DNA of 5,543 nucleotides, from NCBI GenBank assembly GCA_946480555.1, contig CAMLLE010000246.1:1-5543 (forward strand), given 5' to 3'. Positions 1-4,827 of this stretch are shown here, in pieces. The notes beneath the pieces were generated by a model that ran no database searches, was not told where the DNA came from, and worked only from the letters and a program-made list of their open reading frames with translations. The first letter of the stretch is position 1. Every line of letters begins with the position of its first letter. The position numbers were made by a program, and so were the translations under genes. The DNA is from an uncultured Verrucomicrobia subdivision 3 bacterium (lineage in GTDB: Bacteria > Verrucomicrobiota > Verrucomicrobiae > Limisphaerales > CAMLLE01).

Positions 1-32
1 TCCACTACAAGCTCAACCTGGCCTACGCATAA
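1..32 (+). CDS. 3' end of an unidentified plus-strand gene (partial)
   Basis: Frame 3 reads CAC TAC AAG CTC AAC CTG GCC TAC GCA TAA, giving a tail HYKLNLAYA and a TAA stop at 30-32. The other six supported genes are well accounted for on the minus strand, and the hairpin at 145-168 followed by TTT fits the end of a plus-strand transcript. The tail alone does not identify the protein. Nine codons without a stop can also be chance, so this is a weak call. If real, the gene is convergent with infC. Confidence 0.35.
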   Translation, partial: HYKLNLAYA

Positions 33-144
33 GCAGTGGGCGGGAGCCGCGGGATCGCAGGCTTTGGATTCGATGCGCGTGTGGGGTGTGGTCGAATCTG
101 AGGTCGGAAACCGAACAATCCAACATCCGATCAGGACGAGAACA

Positions 145-171
145 GGGCGAATTGTGGACAATCCGCCCTTT
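145..171. terminator. Hairpin between convergent genes, candidate bidirectional terminator
   Basis: GGGCGAATTG at 145-154 pairs with CAATCCGCCC at 159-168 around a TGGA loop. The stem is 10 bp with one A-C mismatch. On the plus strand it is followed by TTT (169-171) and then GAAATTAAA. On the minus strand the upstream side carries the matching AAA, but there is no T run after the stem. It therefore suits the plus-strand gene better than infC. It lies 31 nt before the infC stop on the genome map, where convergent genes commonly share a terminator. Confidence 0.5.
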
Positions 172-195
172 GAAATTAAAGCGCGATGGTTGCGC
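171..195 (-). terminator. Weak hairpin plus T-rich tail just after infC
   Basis: Read on the minus strand, GCGC (195-192), a 7-nt loop and GCGC (184-181) are followed by TTTAATTT (180-173). The stem is only 4 bp (GCGC is self-complementary), so it is thermodynamically modest. It begins 7 nt beyond the infC stop codon, and the T-rich tail is in the right place. It may work together with the stronger hairpin at 145-168. Confidence 0.25.
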
Positions 196-201
196 CGTGG
201 C

Positions 202-807
202 TTACGGTTGAAGTTCGGACTCAGCCGATGAATCGGCGGAGGCTTGGGGCGCTTTCGCGCGCTTATTGCGCGGCAGCGGGCTGAGCAGAACGGTCAGATC
301 CCGTTCACCCATCATCTTGGGCGGTGTGTCCGGCAGCGCATACGGCGCTAGTTCTTTCACGAACCGGTTCACCAGGTCAAATCCAAGATTCTTGTGTGCG
401 TTCTGGCGGCCACGAAAACGCATCTTGATACGCACCTTCATGTCGTCGCAGAGAAATCCGATGGCATGGTTCAGTTTCACGCCTAGATCGTGCGGATCGA
501 TGGCCGGCGAAATCTGAAGTTCCTTCATTTTGCCCGTCGTTTGCTTCGAATCCTTGGCCCGCTTGGCTTCCTCGTAGAGAAACTTTCCGTAGTCAACGAT
601 TCGACAGACGGGCGGGGTCGCATTGGGCGCGATCTCCACGAGATCGAGCGCGCGATTCCGAGAGAGCTGTAGCGCGTCATTCAACGACATCACGCCGAGC
701 TGCTCCTTGTTTTCGTCAATGACGCGGACCTCGCGGGCGCGGATTTTTCCGTTGCGACGATGAAGCGGTTCGCGTGAACGCTGCGGGCGGAAGGGGGGAC
801 GACTCAA
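202..807 (-). CDS. infC: Translation initiation factor IF-3
   Basis: IF3 binds the 30S subunit, keeps it apart from 50S, and checks start codon and initiator tRNA pairing. The protein has 201 residues, slightly longer than the usual 170-180. The N-domain is clear (IRAREVRVIDENKEQLGVMS near 22-41, then VDYGKFLYEEAKR at 71-83). A lysine-rich linker follows, then the C-domain (KMKELQISPAID at 93-104, VRIKMRFRGR at 125-134). Residues 180-201 form a low-complexity Lys/Ala/Ser tail, the likely reason for the extra length. The start is TTG, with AGGA four bases upstream. No ATG or ATT start is in frame between it and the stop at 877-879. The classical infC start is ATT. No rpmI or rplT follows, unlike the common infC-rpmI-rplT order. 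The gene ends TAA. Identification is near certain; the exact start is slightly less so. Confidence 0.96.
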   Translation of the reverse strand: MSRPPFRPQRSREPLHRRNGKIRAREVRVIDENKEQLGVMSLNDALQLSRNRALDLVEIAPNATPPVCRIVDYGKFLYEEAKRAKDSKQTTGKMKELQISPAIDPHDLGVKLNHAIGFLCDDMKVRIKMRFRGRQNAHKNLGFDLVNRFVKELAPYALPDTPPKMMGERDLTVLLSPLPRNKRAKAPQASADSSAESELQP

Positions 808-815
808 AAATTCCT
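805..815 (-). promoter_or_regulatory. Ribosome binding site and TTG start of infC
   Basis: On the minus strand AGGA (815-812) is followed by ATTT and the TTG start (807-805). Spacing is four bases, on the short side. This Shine-Dalgarno match decides the start: the reading frame stays open upstream to 877-879 but offers no better start codon with a ribosome site. Most other genes in the window lack such a site. Confidence 0.55.
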
Positions 816-824
816 GGTCTGTGG

Positions 825-844
825 CGGCGGCAAGTGAGCCGCCG
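825..844 (-). promoter_or_regulatory. GC-rich hairpin in the infC leader
   Basis: CGGCGGC (825-831) and GCCGCCG (838-844) form a perfect 7-bp stem with a 6-nt loop. On the minus-strand transcript it ends 9 nt before the AGGA of infC and starts about 11 nt after the upstream intrinsic terminator. No T run follows directly, so it is not a terminator itself. It could shield or present the infC ribosome site, or compete with the terminator: plus-strand CGCCGG at 840-845 is complementary to CCGGCG at 865-870. The role is inferred. Confidence 0.35.
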
Positions 845-856
845 GGGTTGCGGTTG

Positions 857-896
857 AAAAAGCGCCGGCGCAGTGATCAGAGATGACTGCGCCGGC
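857..896 (-). terminator. Strong intrinsic terminator after the RRM gene
   Basis: The arms GCCGGCGCAGT (864-874) and ACTGCGCCGGC (886-896) are a perfect 11-bp inverted repeat with an 11-nt loop. On the minus strand the stem is followed by GC and then TTTTT (861-857). It begins 13 nt past the TAA of the RRM gene. This is a textbook Rho-independent terminator for that gene. Its far side lies only about 50 nt before the infC start. Confidence 0.9.
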
Positions 897-909
897 ATTG
901 GAATGAAAC

Positions 910-1227
910 TTAATAGCGCTGGCGCGAGCCGCCGCCGAAGGAACGGCGTTCGCGGCCACCGCCGCTGTTGGAACGCTCTTCGCGCGGACGGGCTTCATTG
1001 ACCGTCAGGTCACGGCCGTCGAGCGATTTGCCGTTCATTTCTGAAATGGCATTCTGCGCTTCTTCCTGCGTGCTCATGGTGACGAACGCAAAGCCGCGCG
1101 GGCGGCCGGTGGTGCGATCTGTCATCAGGTTGGCTTCCGTGACGGTGCCAAACGCGGCAAATGCGTCCTGAAGATCGTTTTCGGTGGTGTTGAAGGAAAG
1201 GTTTCCAACAAACAATTTGGTACTCAT
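910..1227 (-). CDS. Small RRM-type RNA-binding protein with glycine/arginine tail
   Basis: A single RNA recognition motif fills residues 3-80. RNP2 is LFVGNL at 5-10 and RNP1 is RGFAFVTM at 44-51, both with the aromatic residues that stack on RNA bases. The GRPRGFAFV arrangement and a final Arg/Gly/Ser-rich tail (86-105) match the bacterial Rbp family known from cyanobacteria and many other phyla, some members of which are cold-induced. At 105 residues the length is typical. It probably binds single-stranded RNA in the cytoplasm. The start is ATG; no Shine-Dalgarno is visible in the 20 bases upstream. A strong terminator follows the TAA stop. A TATAAT about 160 nt upstream suggests its own promoter and a long leader. 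Function beyond RNA binding is inferred. Confidence 0.95.
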   Translation of the reverse strand: MSTKLFVGNLSFNTTENDLQDAFAAFGTVTEANLMTDRTTGRPRGFAFVTMSTQEEAQNAISEMNGKSLDGRDLTVNEARPREERSNSGGGRERRSFGGGSRQRY

Positions 1228-1520
1228 GTGATGTTTTACTGTGCCGATTTCTTTGTATTTCCAGATCGTTCCCGGTAGTCGGATTTCAAATCATCACTGA
1301 ACTGCGTTCACTTGAGGATTCCCAAATCTAAAGCTGCAAACTATCGAACAGAGGCGGCACTATCGTCTGTTTCGCGGGAATAGCAAATTATATCGCGAAC
1401 TATTTTCGGGGTCGTTTGGCGGATGATTTCCATCCCAATGCTTTGAAATGCGATTGGAACGCCCGGCAGGGCCGCCTGCATTCGAGCATTTCGCTCCTTT
1501 GCGCTGGCTCCGGAACGGCG
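1228..1520 (-). other. 293-nt gap between lptE and the RRM gene; possible long 5' leader
   Basis: No coding region is convincing here. The lptE-proximal half holds only short stems without T runs: GCAGG/CCTGC around GCCG at 1466-1479, GAGC/GCTC at 1484-1496, and GGATG/CATCC at 1421-1435. None is a good terminator, so read-through from lptE is possible. A TATAAT lies at 1387-1392. The gene-proximal half would be the RRM leader and contains a small stem TGAAC/GTTCA around TGC (1298-1310). Any leader function is inferred. Confidence 0.4.
1387..1392 (-). promoter_or_regulatory. Candidate -10 box (TATAAT) for the RRM gene
   Basis: The minus strand reads TATAAT exactly at 1392-1387, in the only clearly AT-rich stretch of this gap. 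No good -35 is present at 16-18 nt upstream (the hexamers there are ACGACC-like), and there is no TG extension. A start near 1380 would give a leader of about 150 nt before the ATG at 1227. One perfect hexamer is suggestive, not proof. Confidence 0.4.
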
Positions 1521-2036
1521 CTACCAGCTGCCATCCACCAGGAGCGAAGTGATGTTCTTGGCGAGATCTTCCGCAAGGACGGGCAGCGCCTGGCGTTCGG
1601 AGCTGGTGAGATCGGAGCCGACGCGTACCAGCGTGTAACCGGTGACTTCACGGTCGAAAAGCACATTGCCGGTTGTGCGATCCCTGGCCGCCACGCGCGC
1701 CTTCACGTTCACCCGAAAATCGCTCACGGTCAGGACATCATTGCGCACCAGGCTGAGCTCGCGGCGATCGTAATCGATCAGCGTTCCCGTCACGACAATG
1801 TCCGCCGAAGCATCGTTGGCGAGCCGGTACGTGCCGTCGTTTTGAACGTTACGGCGCAATGCCGTGGTGACCGCATCGCCCAAACGCGGCTGGAAGGTTT
1901 GATTGGAAAACGGAACGAGCTGGATGGTTTTCGCGCCGGCTTCGACGCCGTTGGTTGGCCCGAGTTTGTATCCGGCACAGCCGCTGGAAAGCGCAAGGCC
2001 GGCGATCAACAAGCACGCGCGAAGGGAACGCATCAC
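1521..2036 (-). CDS. lptE: LptE-like LPS-assembly lipoprotein
   Basis: LptE is the outer-membrane lipoprotein that plugs the LptD barrel and helps place LPS on the cell surface. The 171-residue protein has a basic N-terminus, a hydrophobic stretch (9-16) and LSSGC at 16-20. This gives a probable lipidation site at Cys20, although Ser at -3 is less usual than Leu. The mature start AGYKLG resembles the GY-x-L opening of the family. The body follows the LptE pattern of an early strand (IQLVPFSNQT, 38-47), a helix (LGDAVTTALRRNV, 52-64), then VVTGTLIDY and a long strand around 103-118. Length fits. Two starts are adjacent: GTG at 2036 and ATG at 2033. Both overlap the bamD stop, and no Shine-Dalgarno is visible, so translation is probably coupled to bamD. 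The ATG may be the true start (170 residues). The stop is TAG. Family assignment is good but rests on remote similarity. Confidence 0.8.
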   Translation of the reverse strand: MMRSLRACLLIAGLALSSGCAGYKLGPTNGVEAGAKTIQLVPFSNQTFQPRLGDAVTTALRRNVQNDGTYRLANDASADIVVTGTLIDYDRRELSLVRNDVLTVSDFRVNVKARVAARDRTTGNVLFDREVTGYTLVRVGSDLTSSERQALPVLAEDLAKNITSLLVDGSW

Positions 2037-3031
2037 GGATTGGCGGGTTGAAGTTGCTGGTTGAGCGAATCCAGCCGCTGACGCGCCTGCATGGCATACG
2101 ACGAATTCGGATCCTCCAGCAGCAGCGTGATTACTTCGTTGTAATAAATCCTGGCCGCGACCGGACGATGCTGCTTTTCGTAATAGCGGGCGATTTCGAA
2201 ATTCCCACGCGCCTGCTCCGTGCGCAGATCGGAGATGATTTGCTGCGCCTCGGAAACCCGCGGTTCGTTCGGGAACAGGGTGATGAAATCGGTGAATGTC
2301 GCGATCGCTTGCGCGGCGGTGTTCTGGTCGTATTCGGCTTGCTTGGCCTGCTTCTGATAAGCGAGTCCCTGACGGAAGAGCGCTTCAGCAGCGACTTGTG
2401 GGCGGTCGTTGTAACGGTCCGCCGCGCGTTCGTAAGCTTTGGCGGCTTCCGGAAAATTCGACTGCTTTTCACGCGCTTCGCCGATCTTGAGTTGAGCCTG
2501 CGGGGCGATGTCGCTGTAAGGGCCGTTCTTGACAATCTTCTCGTAAAGCCCGGCGGTTTTTTCCATCGAAGGGAAGAACGGAATGTAACCCCAAAGCCGG
2601 AACCATTCGCCAGCGAGGAAGCGATTGGCGATCTCGTACTGGCGCGTCAAGACTTCGTCGTAGTTGATCGCCTTGGGATATTTTTCCAATAGCTTCTGGT
2701 ATTCCTTGAACGCGCGTTCGCTGAAACCTTTTTGCTCCAGGCAACGGCCAATGAGGTATTGCGCCTGCGGCGAATAATCGGACAGCGGCCAGACCCGGAC
2801 GGTGCGGCGGGCGGCGCGAAGGGCGAGGGAATAATCCTTCTGGTCGAATGCTTCCTGCGCCACGATCAATTGATCCTTGGCACGCGTGCGATGCCAGCGT
2901 CCGCCCGTGCTGCCAACCGGTTCGTAAACCCAGCCTTCGCCCGGAGTGTAAATGAGCGGCGCGGGCGAGCGAAAAGGCGTCAGCATCCACAGAGTGATGA
3001 CGCAGAAAAACAGGGCGAGCCGGCGATTCAT
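2033..3031 (-). CDS. bamD: BamD-like outer-membrane assembly protein with TPR-type repeats
   Basis: BamD is a TPR protein of the BAM complex, which folds beta-barrel proteins into the outer membrane. The 332-residue sequence has an export signal (basic MNRR, hydrophobic 5-20). A segment PLIYTPGEGWVYEP (25-38) follows, then helical TPR-like repeats with Ala/Tyr spacing: AQEAFDQKDYSLALRAARR at 58-76, then about 88-118, 176-204, 213-255 and 276-300. It is longer than E. coli BamD (about 245). No lipobox follows the signal; the only cysteines are C10, inside the hydrophobic core, and C97. It may therefore be a periplasmic or otherwise anchored form. The ATG at 3031 has no Shine-Dalgarno. The TGA stop overlaps the lptE start. 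A TPR protein of another role (YbgF/CpoB-like) is the main alternative. Confidence 0.8.
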   Translation of the reverse strand: MNRRLALFFCVITLWMLTPFRSPAPLIYTPGEGWVYEPVGSTGGRWHRTRAKDQLIVAQEAFDQKDYSLALRAARRTVRVWPLSDYSPQAQYLIGRCLEQKGFSERAFKEYQKLLEKYPKAINYDEVLTRQYEIANRFLAGEWFRLWGYIPFFPSMEKTAGLYEKIVKNGPYSDIAPQAQLKIGEAREKQSNFPEAAKAYERAADRYNDRPQVAAEALFRQGLAYQKQAKQAEYDQNTAAQAIATFTDFITLFPNEPRVSEAQQIISDLRTEQARGNFEIARYYEKQHRPVAARIYYNEVITLLLEDPNSSYAMQARQRLDSLNQQLQPANP

Positions 3032-3040
3032 GCGCGGGAC

Positions 3041-3067
3041 GTTAAAGACGGGTTTGGATCAAGTCAA
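3041..3067 (-). promoter_or_regulatory. Possible promoter directly in front of bamD
   Basis: On the minus strand TTGACT (3067-3062) matches the -35 consensus at five of six positions. TTTAAC (3046-3041) matches TATAAT at four of six. The spacer is 15 nt, shorter than the ideal 17. A start about 7 nt beyond the -10 would lie within a few bases of the bamD ATG, giving an almost leaderless mRNA. That fits the missing Shine-Dalgarno, but the match is weak. Confidence 0.3.
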
Positions 3068-3116
3068 GGCAGCCGGGAATTGTGCGATTGCCGGCGAGTG
3101 ACCGGGGCTCCAGCTT

Positions 3117-3199
3117 CCTTGGTCGTGCTCCCAGTTCTCAATCGCAACTCTTGATCTCCACGGTCGAACCCGGAACTGGAATCGAGATCAGGACCAAGG
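3117..3199. repeat. Nested and crossing inverted repeats between the zinc-ribbon gene and bamD
   Basis: Three perfect arm pairs share 83 nt: CCTTGGTC (3117-3124) with GACCAAGG (3192-3199), CCAGTTC (3131-3137) with GAACTGG (3173-3179), and TGATCTC (3152-3158) with GAGATCA (3184-3190). The first pair encloses the others. The second and third cross, so they could form a pseudoknot or two exclusive folds. No T run follows on the minus strand, so this is not an evident terminator. It could be an RNA control element before bamD, or chance. Confidence 0.35.
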
Positions 3200-3228
3200 G
3201 CAGGATTTATTACAAAGCTGCCGACGTC

Positions 3229-3756
3229 TCAGCCGCGAAACACCACCATGACCGCAAAATCCGTGATCAGCTTCTGCGTGACCAGATCGATGTGGGTGTA
3301 GGTCATCGGATTGATGCTGATGATGTTTTCCTCGCCGATCTTGCCGAGGAAGCCTGTCACTGTTTCATCAAAACGATCATGCCCCACTTCAACGCAATCG
3401 GAATGACGGATGGTTTTGACTTTGATCTTCTTGTCCGTTTCCTTCGCGGCGACTTCAAGAGGTGGGAGCGGCTTGGTGATCAGACTCTCGCTGGGTGTGC
3501 TGCGGACCGGAACCTTCAAATGTTTTTCCACCTTCGCCGCGGCAGAGGTCGCGATGGGATTGACGGTGTTGGTGGAAAGCGGCGCGACCGGGATGCGTCC
3601 GCTGGTGTCGGCGCCGCTGGTGCGCGTGCCCTTGGTGCCAGGCGCGGGAATAACAATCGTTTGGGAACAGGCGGGGCAATCGATTTCTGAACCAGCGCCG
3701 CTGCTGTCCACTTCAAGTTCCTGATCGCAGTTGGGGCAATTGAAGATTATGTCCAT
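3229..3756 (-). CDS. Uncharacterised protein with N-terminal zinc ribbon and conserved-looking C-terminal domain
   Basis: I do not recognise a named function. The 175-residue protein opens with CPNC at 7-10 and CPAC at 27-30, a four-cysteine zinc ribbon of the kind often found at the N-terminus of small bacterial proteins. Residues 37-110 are Pro/Ser/Thr/Ala-rich and probably a disordered linker. Residues 112-175 look folded: a strand (KVKTIRHSD), a helix (DRFDETVTGFLGKIG, 126-140), a strand (ISINPMTYTH) and a last strand (TDFAVMVVFRG, 165-175). This order recalls small alpha/beta modules such as the DUF4177 type, but only loosely. No signal peptide or membrane segment is present, so it is probably cytosolic. 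The ATG at 3756 has no Shine-Dalgarno. The stop is TGA. Its neighbours do not point to a job. Confidence 0.8.
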   Translation of the reverse strand: MDIIFNCPNCDQELEVDSSGAGSEIDCPACSQTIVIPAPGTKGTRTSGADTSGRIPVAPLSTNTVNPIATSAAAKVEKHLKVPVRSTPSESLITKPLPPLEVAAKETDKKIKVKTIRHSDCVEVGHDRFDETVTGFLGKIGEENIISINPMTYTHIDLVTQKLITDFAVMVVFRG

Positions 3757-3834
3757 AACACGAGGCGCGTTGTTGAACGCGTTGCGAGCCTAAATCCGCA
3801 CCGCTCCGGTTTGCCAGAAAAATGTTCGGCTGGA

Positions 3835-3859
3835 ATTGAACCGCAAAGCATTGAACCGC
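3835..3859. repeat. Direct repeat ATTGAACCGC, two copies 15 nt apart
   Basis: ATTGAACCGC occurs at 3835-3844 and again at 3850-3859, an exact 10-nt match at a 15-nt period. The copies lie about 80-100 nt upstream of the zinc-ribbon gene ATG, where an operator could sit. The second copy overlaps the left arm of the stem-loop at 3856-3909. Confidence 0.5.
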
Positions 3860-3909
3860 TGACCTTCGCGAATCTCCGCAGAAGAGGACGCGGGAGAATT
3901 GGTCAGCGG
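3856..3909. repeat. Long stem-loop with perfect 9-bp outer arms
   Basis: CCGCTGACC (3856-3864) is the exact reverse complement of GGTCAGCGG (3901-3909). Inside, TCTCC (3873-3877) pairs with GGAGA (3893-3897), and the stem can be extended by GC/GC past a one-base bulge. The whole folds into one interrupted hairpin of 54 nt. No T run adjoins either side. It could be a protein site, a decayed terminator or part of a leader RNA. Confidence 0.45.
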
Positions 3910-3971
3910 ATGGATTCTCGCGACGCGAAACGCTGGATCAAGAATGGAACCTGAAAGCCGTTTCCAGACGA

Positions 3972-4030
3972 CTCATCACCCTCAGCCCTCTCCCGTTCGA
4001 TGGGGGAAGGCGGCCGAAGGCTGGGTGAGG
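3972..4030. repeat. Imperfect palindromic intergenic element (REP/MITE-like)
   Basis: TCACCCTCAGCC on the left and GGCTGGGTGA on the right are near-complementary outer arms. Inner CTCTCCC and GGGGGAAG also pair imperfectly. The composition (CACCCT, AGCCCTCTCCC, a short centre, GGGGGAAGG, GGTGAGG) is typical of short palindromic elements repeated between genes in many bacterial genomes. It starts 3 nt past the TAG of the RibD-like gene and could double as its transcript end. Copy number cannot be seen from one window. Confidence 0.5.
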
Positions 4031-4033
4031 CTT

Positions 4034-4768
4034 CTATCCTCCGCTTTTCGGAAACGATTTTTGAGAATCTCGATAGACGAGGAACATTTCGTTGCCGATC
4101 TGCTTGCGTGATTTCAATTTCAGATGGAGGGCGTCGGCCAGTTTGGAAATGCCACGGCCGTCAGCAATCGTCGGTGCGTTGCGGCCGCCAAAGATGAAAG
4201 GCGTGATCGTGACGTTCAATTCATTGACGAGCCCGGCCTGGAACAACGCGTCGTTCAATTCGCCGCCGCCTTCGCACAACAAACGTTTCACTTTCCATTC
4301 CTTCCGAAGCCAGGCGAAGGCGGCGTGAAAATCGATTTCGTGCTCACCGAAAGTTCGCACTTGCGCCAGCGCGTGGAGTTTTTTCAGACGCGCGGCGGGC
4401 GCGGATTCTGTGGTCAGGATCAGGATGGGCGAGAAGCGATGCTTGAAAATCTCTGCATTGGGATTCACCGATCCGCTGCGGCTGACGATGATTCGCAAGT
4501 TGTGTTCGGCGAGTCCGCGTTTCAATCGCAGCCGCCGGAATTTCTCGCCACCAGTTCCCAGGTTCACCTCGGCGGAATCGACCGTTCGTGCGCCGGCTGC
4601 CACGGCGTCGGCTGTGGCGCGCAGTTCCAGCAAATGATCGTGATCGCACTGGCTGCCGAACGATGAAATGGCGCGGTTTGACGTGGCGATTTTGCCGTCG
4701 GCAGTCATCGCCATGTTCACGAAGACAAACGGAAGTTTCGCGTTTCGGATTTCTCGGTTCAAGTTCAC
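4034..4768 (-). CDS. Stand-alone RibD C-terminal-type (DHFR-fold) NADPH reductase
   Basis: The domain is the RibD C-terminal fold that reduces the ribosyl group of the pyrimidine intermediate in riboflavin synthesis with NADPH. Visible motifs are VNMAMTADGKIA (17-28), DAVAAGARTV (54-63), LRIIVSR (91-97), the dinucleotide-binding CEGGGELNDALFQAGLVNEL (165-184) and TPFIFGG (189-195). At 244 residues it is one domain, without the deaminase half of bifunctional RibD. It could be an archaeal/fungal RIB7-like riboflavin enzyme, or one of the many paralogs of unknown substrate annotated as dihydrofolate reductase family. The start is GTG at 4768, and a GAGG overlaps it. A TTG two codons later is better spaced from AGGTGA and may be the real start. 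It lies 59 nt after queA and may share its transcript. The stop is TAG. Confidence 0.88.
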   Translation of the reverse strand: MNLNREIRNAKLPFVFVNMAMTADGKIATSNRAISSFGSQCDHDHLLELRATADAVAAGARTVDSAEVNLGTGGEKFRRLRLKRGLAEHNLRIIVSRSGSVNPNAEIFKHRFSPILILTTESAPAARLKKLHALAQVRTFGEHEIDFHAAFAWLRKEWKVKRLLCEGGGELNDALFQAGLVNELNVTITPFIFGGRNAPTIADGRGISKLADALHLKLKSRKQIGNEMFLVYRDSQKSFPKSGG

Positions 4769-4827
4769 CTCAGTTCAATGCGCGTCGAATTCTTAACCCG
4801 AAACTCAAAAGTCGAAACGCGATATTT

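Larger units (their letters stand above)
3757..4033 (-). other. 277-nt gap between the RibD-like and zinc-ribbon genes
   Basis: There is no credible gene in this stretch. It holds, from low to high coordinate: a plain segment upstream of the zinc-ribbon ATG with no clear promoter, a 10-nt direct repeat, a long stem-loop, and an imperfect palindrome abutting the stop of the RibD-like gene. These are listed separately. The density of repeats suggests transcription control or a transcript end here. Confidence 0.5.

Noticed and set aside
804..998. Minus-strand 64-codon frame bridging the RRM gene and infC
   Set aside because: It crosses the strong terminator and reads the RRM tail out of frame; Ala-rich sequence without motifs.
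1466..1479. GCAGG-GCCG-CCTGC hairpin as an lptE terminator
   Set aside because: The stem is only 5 bp and no T run follows on the minus strand.
1416..2051. 211-codon plus-strand open frame opposite lptE
   Set aside because: It lies wholly across a well-supported minus-strand gene, has no recognisable domain, and runs past both ends of lptE as GC-rich antisense frames do.
1955..2692. 245-codon plus-strand open frame opposite bamD
   Set aside because: Antisense shadow of the TPR gene. The translation is Arg/Gly/Leu-rich without motifs, and the opposite strand gives a coherent exported protein.
3140..3207. Short minus-strand hydrophobic peptide frame ending VEIKSCD, considered as a leader peptide for bamD
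   Set aside because: It has only TTG/CTG/GTG starts and no ribosome site, and it does not contain a run of regulatory codons.
3082..3690. 202-codon plus-strand open frame opposite the zinc-ribbon gene
   Set aside because: The minus strand has the CxxC pairs and a folded C-terminus; the plus frame gives low-complexity Arg/Gly/Ala sequence and starts inside the inverted-repeat gap.
4124..4666. 180-codon plus-strand open frame opposite the RibD-like gene
   Set aside because: Shadow of a gene with clear family motifs.
4769..4827. Promoter in the queA to RibD-like gap
   Set aside because: TTGAGT and TAAGAAT-like hexamers occur but at a 7-nt spacing; no acceptable -35/-10 pair.
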